From: Coriobacteriia bacterium
GTDB lineage: Bacteria; Actinomycetota; Coriobacteriia; Coriobacteriales; UBA8131
Direction of reading: 5' to 3'
DNA length: 64,000 nt
NCBI GenBank assembly: GCA_009783085.1
Contig: WRHU01000003.1
Coordinates: forward strand, 124,001 to 188,000
How positions within the stretch are numbered: the first letter of the stretch is position 1; each line of letters starts with the position of its first letter. A program made the translations under genes and the position numbers. Below are positions 61,778 through 64,000 of this stretch, piece after piece. The notes under the pieces are model-generated. The model was given only the letters and a program-made list of their open reading frames with translations. It did no database searches and was not told the DNA's origin.

Positions 61778-62581
61778 ATGTTAAAACGTACTCTTACAGC
61801 TTTTGCCTTCGGTGGCTCAGTGGTGGCGTGCCTTCTCGCACACGAAATAAGCGCAGTGATTATCATTGCCGTGCTGAGTGGCTTGTGTGCCTTTGAGTTT
61901 TACACCATGCTACGCGCTGACGCCAAGCTGCCCAATGAGTTTATCGGTACTACGGCGGCGGCACTGTATCCGTTGTGTCTTTTTGTCTTTGGCATCAACG
62001 GCGTCTTGTTGCTTACCACTGCCTTTGCGCTCGTGGTGCTTGTTTGGTACGTTTATGATATGCACGCCCGCATCACCGATGTTGCGGTTACCTTTTTTGG
62101 GGCACTCTACACGGGCTTTTTGCTCATGTCGCTCGTGGCAATTCGTGGTGCGGTTGACGGTTTTTGGGGAGGCGTGCTTGCGCTTGCGGTAGTTTTGAGC
62201 GTGTGGGCAAATGATGTTTTTGCTTTTTTGATTGGCTCACGTTTTGGCAAGCACAAAATGGCTCCCCGCATTTCGCCGGCAAAATCATGGGAAGGTTTTA
62301 TCGCCGGCATGATTGCCTCGGTTGCCATCTGGTGCTTGGTGCCGCTTATTCCGGGTGTGGAACTTCCTTGGGTTTGGGCGGTTGTTGCTGGTATCGTATG
62401 TGGCTGGATAGGTATTTTAGGCGATTTGATGGAGTCACGCATTAAGCGCTCTACGGGGCACAAGGATTCTGGCACACTTTTGCCTGGGCACGGCGGTTTT
62501 CTTGACCGCTGCGACTCCTTGCTCTTAGTAGCAGCAACGGCGTTTTTGCTTCTTCACGTTGCTGGCGTATTTGCTGCCTAA
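61778..62581 (+). CDS. cdsA: Phosphatidate cytidylyltransferase
   Basis: Integral membrane enzyme making CDP-diacylglycerol, 267 residues. About seven to eight hydrophobic segments, and the family signature near the C-terminus S-R-I-K-R-S-T-G-H-K-D-S-G-T-L-L-P-G-H-G-G-split by -F-L-D-R-C-D-S. The gene follows uppS after a repeat-filled 190-base spacer and seems to have its own promoter. Confidence 0.94.
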   Translation: MLKRTLTAFAFGGSVVACLLAHEISAVIIIAVLSGLCAFEFYTMLRADAKLPNEFIGTTAAALYPLCLFVFGINGVLLLTTAFALVVLVWYVYDMHARITDVAVTFFGALYTGFLLMSLVAIRGAVDGFWGGVLALAVVLSVWANDVFAFLIGSRFGKHKMAPRISPAKSWEGFIAGMIASVAIWCLVPLIPGVELPWVWAVVAGIVCGWIGILGDLMESRIKRSTGHKDSGTLLPGHGGFLDRCDSLLLVAATAFLLLHVAGVFAA

Positions 62582-62586
62582 CGTTT

Positions 62587-62630
62587 GTCACCCTGGGCTT
62601 GACCCGGGGTCTACTGGGAGAAATGTAGGT
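62587..62630. repeat. CCCTGGGCTTGACCCGGGG intergenic palindromic repeat, copy A
   Basis: A CTGGGCTTGACCCGGG-type palindrome followed by TCTACTGGGAGAAATGTAGGTT. It is related to 63922-63966 (copy B) on the other side of dxr. Confidence 0.7.
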
Positions 62631-62698
62631 TGAGTGCGTGCGTTGCCCATGCAGCCTAGGTACACATTTTTTGATAACCGTCTTAAAGAGGAACTGCT

Positions 62699-63856
62699 AT
62701 GAACATTGCGATACTTGGCTCAACGGGATCTATCGGCACGCAGGCACTTGACGTTGCCGCTCGCTTTCCCGAGCGAATAAACGTTGTAGCGCTCGCCGCA
62801 AACACCAACGTAGATAAACTTGCAGAACAGGCTCGCACCTTTAAGGTCAAACACGTGGCAGTAGGCGACGAGCAAAGCTACCAAAAACTTACAAAAGCCA
62901 GCTTGCCTGTTGGAACACAGACGGGCTACGGCCTTTCAGCCCTTGAGGAGCTTGCTGCCCTTGATGGTGTAGATGTTGTGCTTAACGCCTTGGTGGGCGC
63001 GCGCGGCTTGCGCATAAGTTATACGGCACTTTCGCAGGGCAAACGCCTTGCGCTTGCCAACAAAGAATCTCTGGTAGTGGGTGGCGACTTGCTCATGCCG
63101 CTTGCTCGTGCTGCCAGCCGTCCTGATGCTTTGCTCCCCGTTGACTCTGAGCACTCAGCGCTTTTTCAGTGCTTGCTTGGCGAGAACACTGCAGAGCTTG
63201 ATGCTTTGTGGCTTACCGCAAGCGGGGGGCCGTTTAGGGGGCAAAGTCGCGCAGAGCTAGAAACGGTAACCCGTGCTGATGCACTGGCGCACCCCACGTG
63301 GCTTATGGGGCCAAAAATCACCATAGACTCCGCAACCTTGATGAATAAAGGACTTGAGGTTATTGAGGCACATCATCTTTTTGCCGTACCCTATGAGCAG
63401 CTGCGAGTGGTGGTTCACCCGCAGAGCTGTATTCATTCTATGGCTGCCTACAAAGACGGCAGCATAAAGGCGCATTTGGGCGTTACCGATATGCGCATTC
63501 CTATTCAGTATGCGCTTTCTTATCCAGAACGCTGGGAGGCTCCAGCCGAGCCTCTTGAGCTGACTGAGCTCTTTGATTTGAGTTTTGAGGCTCCCGACCT
63601 AACAACCTTTGGCTGTCTTGCCTTGGCACTTGAAGCTGGGCGCAGTGGCGGCACGGCTCCAGCGGTGCTTAACGCCGCCAACGAGGTTGCCGTTGCAGCC
63701 TTCTTGGACGATGCCTGCGGTTTCTTAGATATTGAGCGCGTAGTTGCCACGGTGCTTGAAAAACACACTCCCGAGGCAGTTACCTCACTTGAACAGCTTG
63801 AAGCGGTTGACGAGTGGGCGCGCACTGCTGCCACCGGTACGCTCGAAAAACTATAA
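62699..63856 (+). CDS. dxr: 1-deoxy-D-xylulose 5-phosphate reductoisomerase
   Basis: Second step of the MEP isoprenoid pathway, 385 residues. NADPH motif G-S-T-G-S-I-G-T-Q-A-L-D-V, A-L-A-N-K-E-S-L-V-V-G-G, metal site D-S-E-H-S-A-L-F-Q-C-L, flexible loop T-A-S-G-G-P-F-R and W-x-M-G-P-K-I-T-I-D-S-A-T-L-M-N-K-G. GAGGA precedes the ATG. Linked to uppS and cdsA, as in many bacteria where rseP then follows; that lies beyond the window. Confidence 0.96.
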   Translation: MNIAILGSTGSIGTQALDVAARFPERINVVALAANTNVDKLAEQARTFKVKHVAVGDEQSYQKLTKASLPVGTQTGYGLSALEELAALDGVDVVLNALVGARGLRISYTALSQGKRLALANKESLVVGGDLLMPLARAASRPDALLPVDSEHSALFQCLLGENTAELDALWLTASGGPFRGQSRAELETVTRADALAHPTWLMGPKITIDSATLMNKGLEVIEAHHLFAVPYEQLRVVVHPQSCIHSMAAYKDGSIKAHLGVTDMRIPIQYALSYPERWEAPAEPLELTELFDLSFEAPDLTTFGCLALALEAGRSGGTAPAVLNAANEVAVAAFLDDACGFLDIERVVATVLEKHTPEAVTSLEQLEAVDEWARTAATGTLEKL

Positions 63857-63884
63857 GCGACCCGCAATCTTTTAAGTTGTCGCA

Positions 63885-63966
63885 CCGGGCTTGGCGGTTT
63901 TTCGCCCCGTGCTTGACGGCTTGTCGCCCCGCACTTGATGCGGGGCCTAGCGGGAGAGTTGTAGGT
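63885..63966. repeat. Intergenic palindromic repeat, copy B with two partial copies
   Basis: Partial units GTCGCACCGGGCTTGGCGG and CGCCCCGTGCTTGACGG precede a fuller unit CCCCGCACTTGATGCGGGG followed by CCTAGCGGGAGAGTTGTAGG. This matches the layout of 62587-62630. Confidence 0.7.
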
Positions 63967-64000
63967 TAATGGCGGTTGTTGTCCAGAAATCTTGTAGGTC

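Overview
The window (about 50% GC) reads like a chromosomal segment of an anaerobic, high-GC-lineage Gram-positive bacterium, most likely a member of the Coriobacteriia (Eggerthellaceae/Atopobiaceae type). This placement is an inference from gene content: a ferredoxin-dependent 2-oxoacid oxidoreductase cluster, Gram-positive lipoproteins, a sortase-type surface adhesin, the orders tig-clpP-clpX-valS-folC and rpsB-tsf-pyrH-frr-uppS-cdsA-dxr, and GTG/TTG starts. No database search was possible.

Layout. 1-9240: arginine biosynthesis cluster argC(partial)-argJ-argB-argD-argF-argR-argG-argH on the + strand, closed by a strong terminator. 9247-12457: minus-strand accessory genes (DUF1508/YegP-like protein, TetR regulator, secreted lipoprotein, secreted permuted papain-like amidase); the last two are more AT-rich than the arginine genes. 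12911-15649: serine pathway pair (class V aminotransferase, serA), then tRNA-Pro. 15935-18688: beta-carbonic anhydrase, rhodanese lipoprotein, and a marR-arsM arsenic operon. 18971-23266: a 1431-residue beta-helix adhesin. 23465-24764: a diverged tandem duplication of [hairpin + small two-TM protein + tRNA-His]. 24807-26186: CCA-adding enzyme. 26263-31396: accessory, tRNA-rich zone (tRNA-Arg, -Gly, -Leu, -Lys). It contains a 1.8 kb tRNA-Gly-associated island carrying one gene (TM + pentapeptide repeats + TIR/deoxyribosyltransferase-like domain), a 169 bp tRNA-Leu scar, and a half-length PurL-like protein. 31619-43088: protein quality control, aminoacyl-tRNA synthetases and folate (lipoprotein, tig, clpP, clpX, valS, folC, zinc-ribbon membrane protein, thrS). 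43191-48125: repeat array, ppx, ppk1, exoA. 48363-54712: ParA-like ATPase, ferredoxin, korA-korB-korC, cupin regulator and acyl-CoA synthetase, a unit for oxidative decarboxylation of 2-oxoacids. 54772-56842: a Tritrichomonas-type IMP dehydrogenase and a DUF4430 lipoprotein. 57206-63856: translation, envelope and isoprenoid block rpsB-tsf-pyrH-frr-uppS-cdsA-dxr.

A theme runs through the window. Short tandem repeats have accumulated in spacers and also in frame inside core proteins: ValS 3x9 residues, trigger factor 3x7 residues, ArgD, PPK1, KorB, S2 and the CCA enzyme. A coding-like repeat relic also sits just after the clpX stop. The strongest leads for new biology are the tRNA-Gly island with its solitary membrane-anchored effector-like protein, the orphan PurL-like protein, and the duplicated hairpin/small-membrane-protein/tRNA-His unit.
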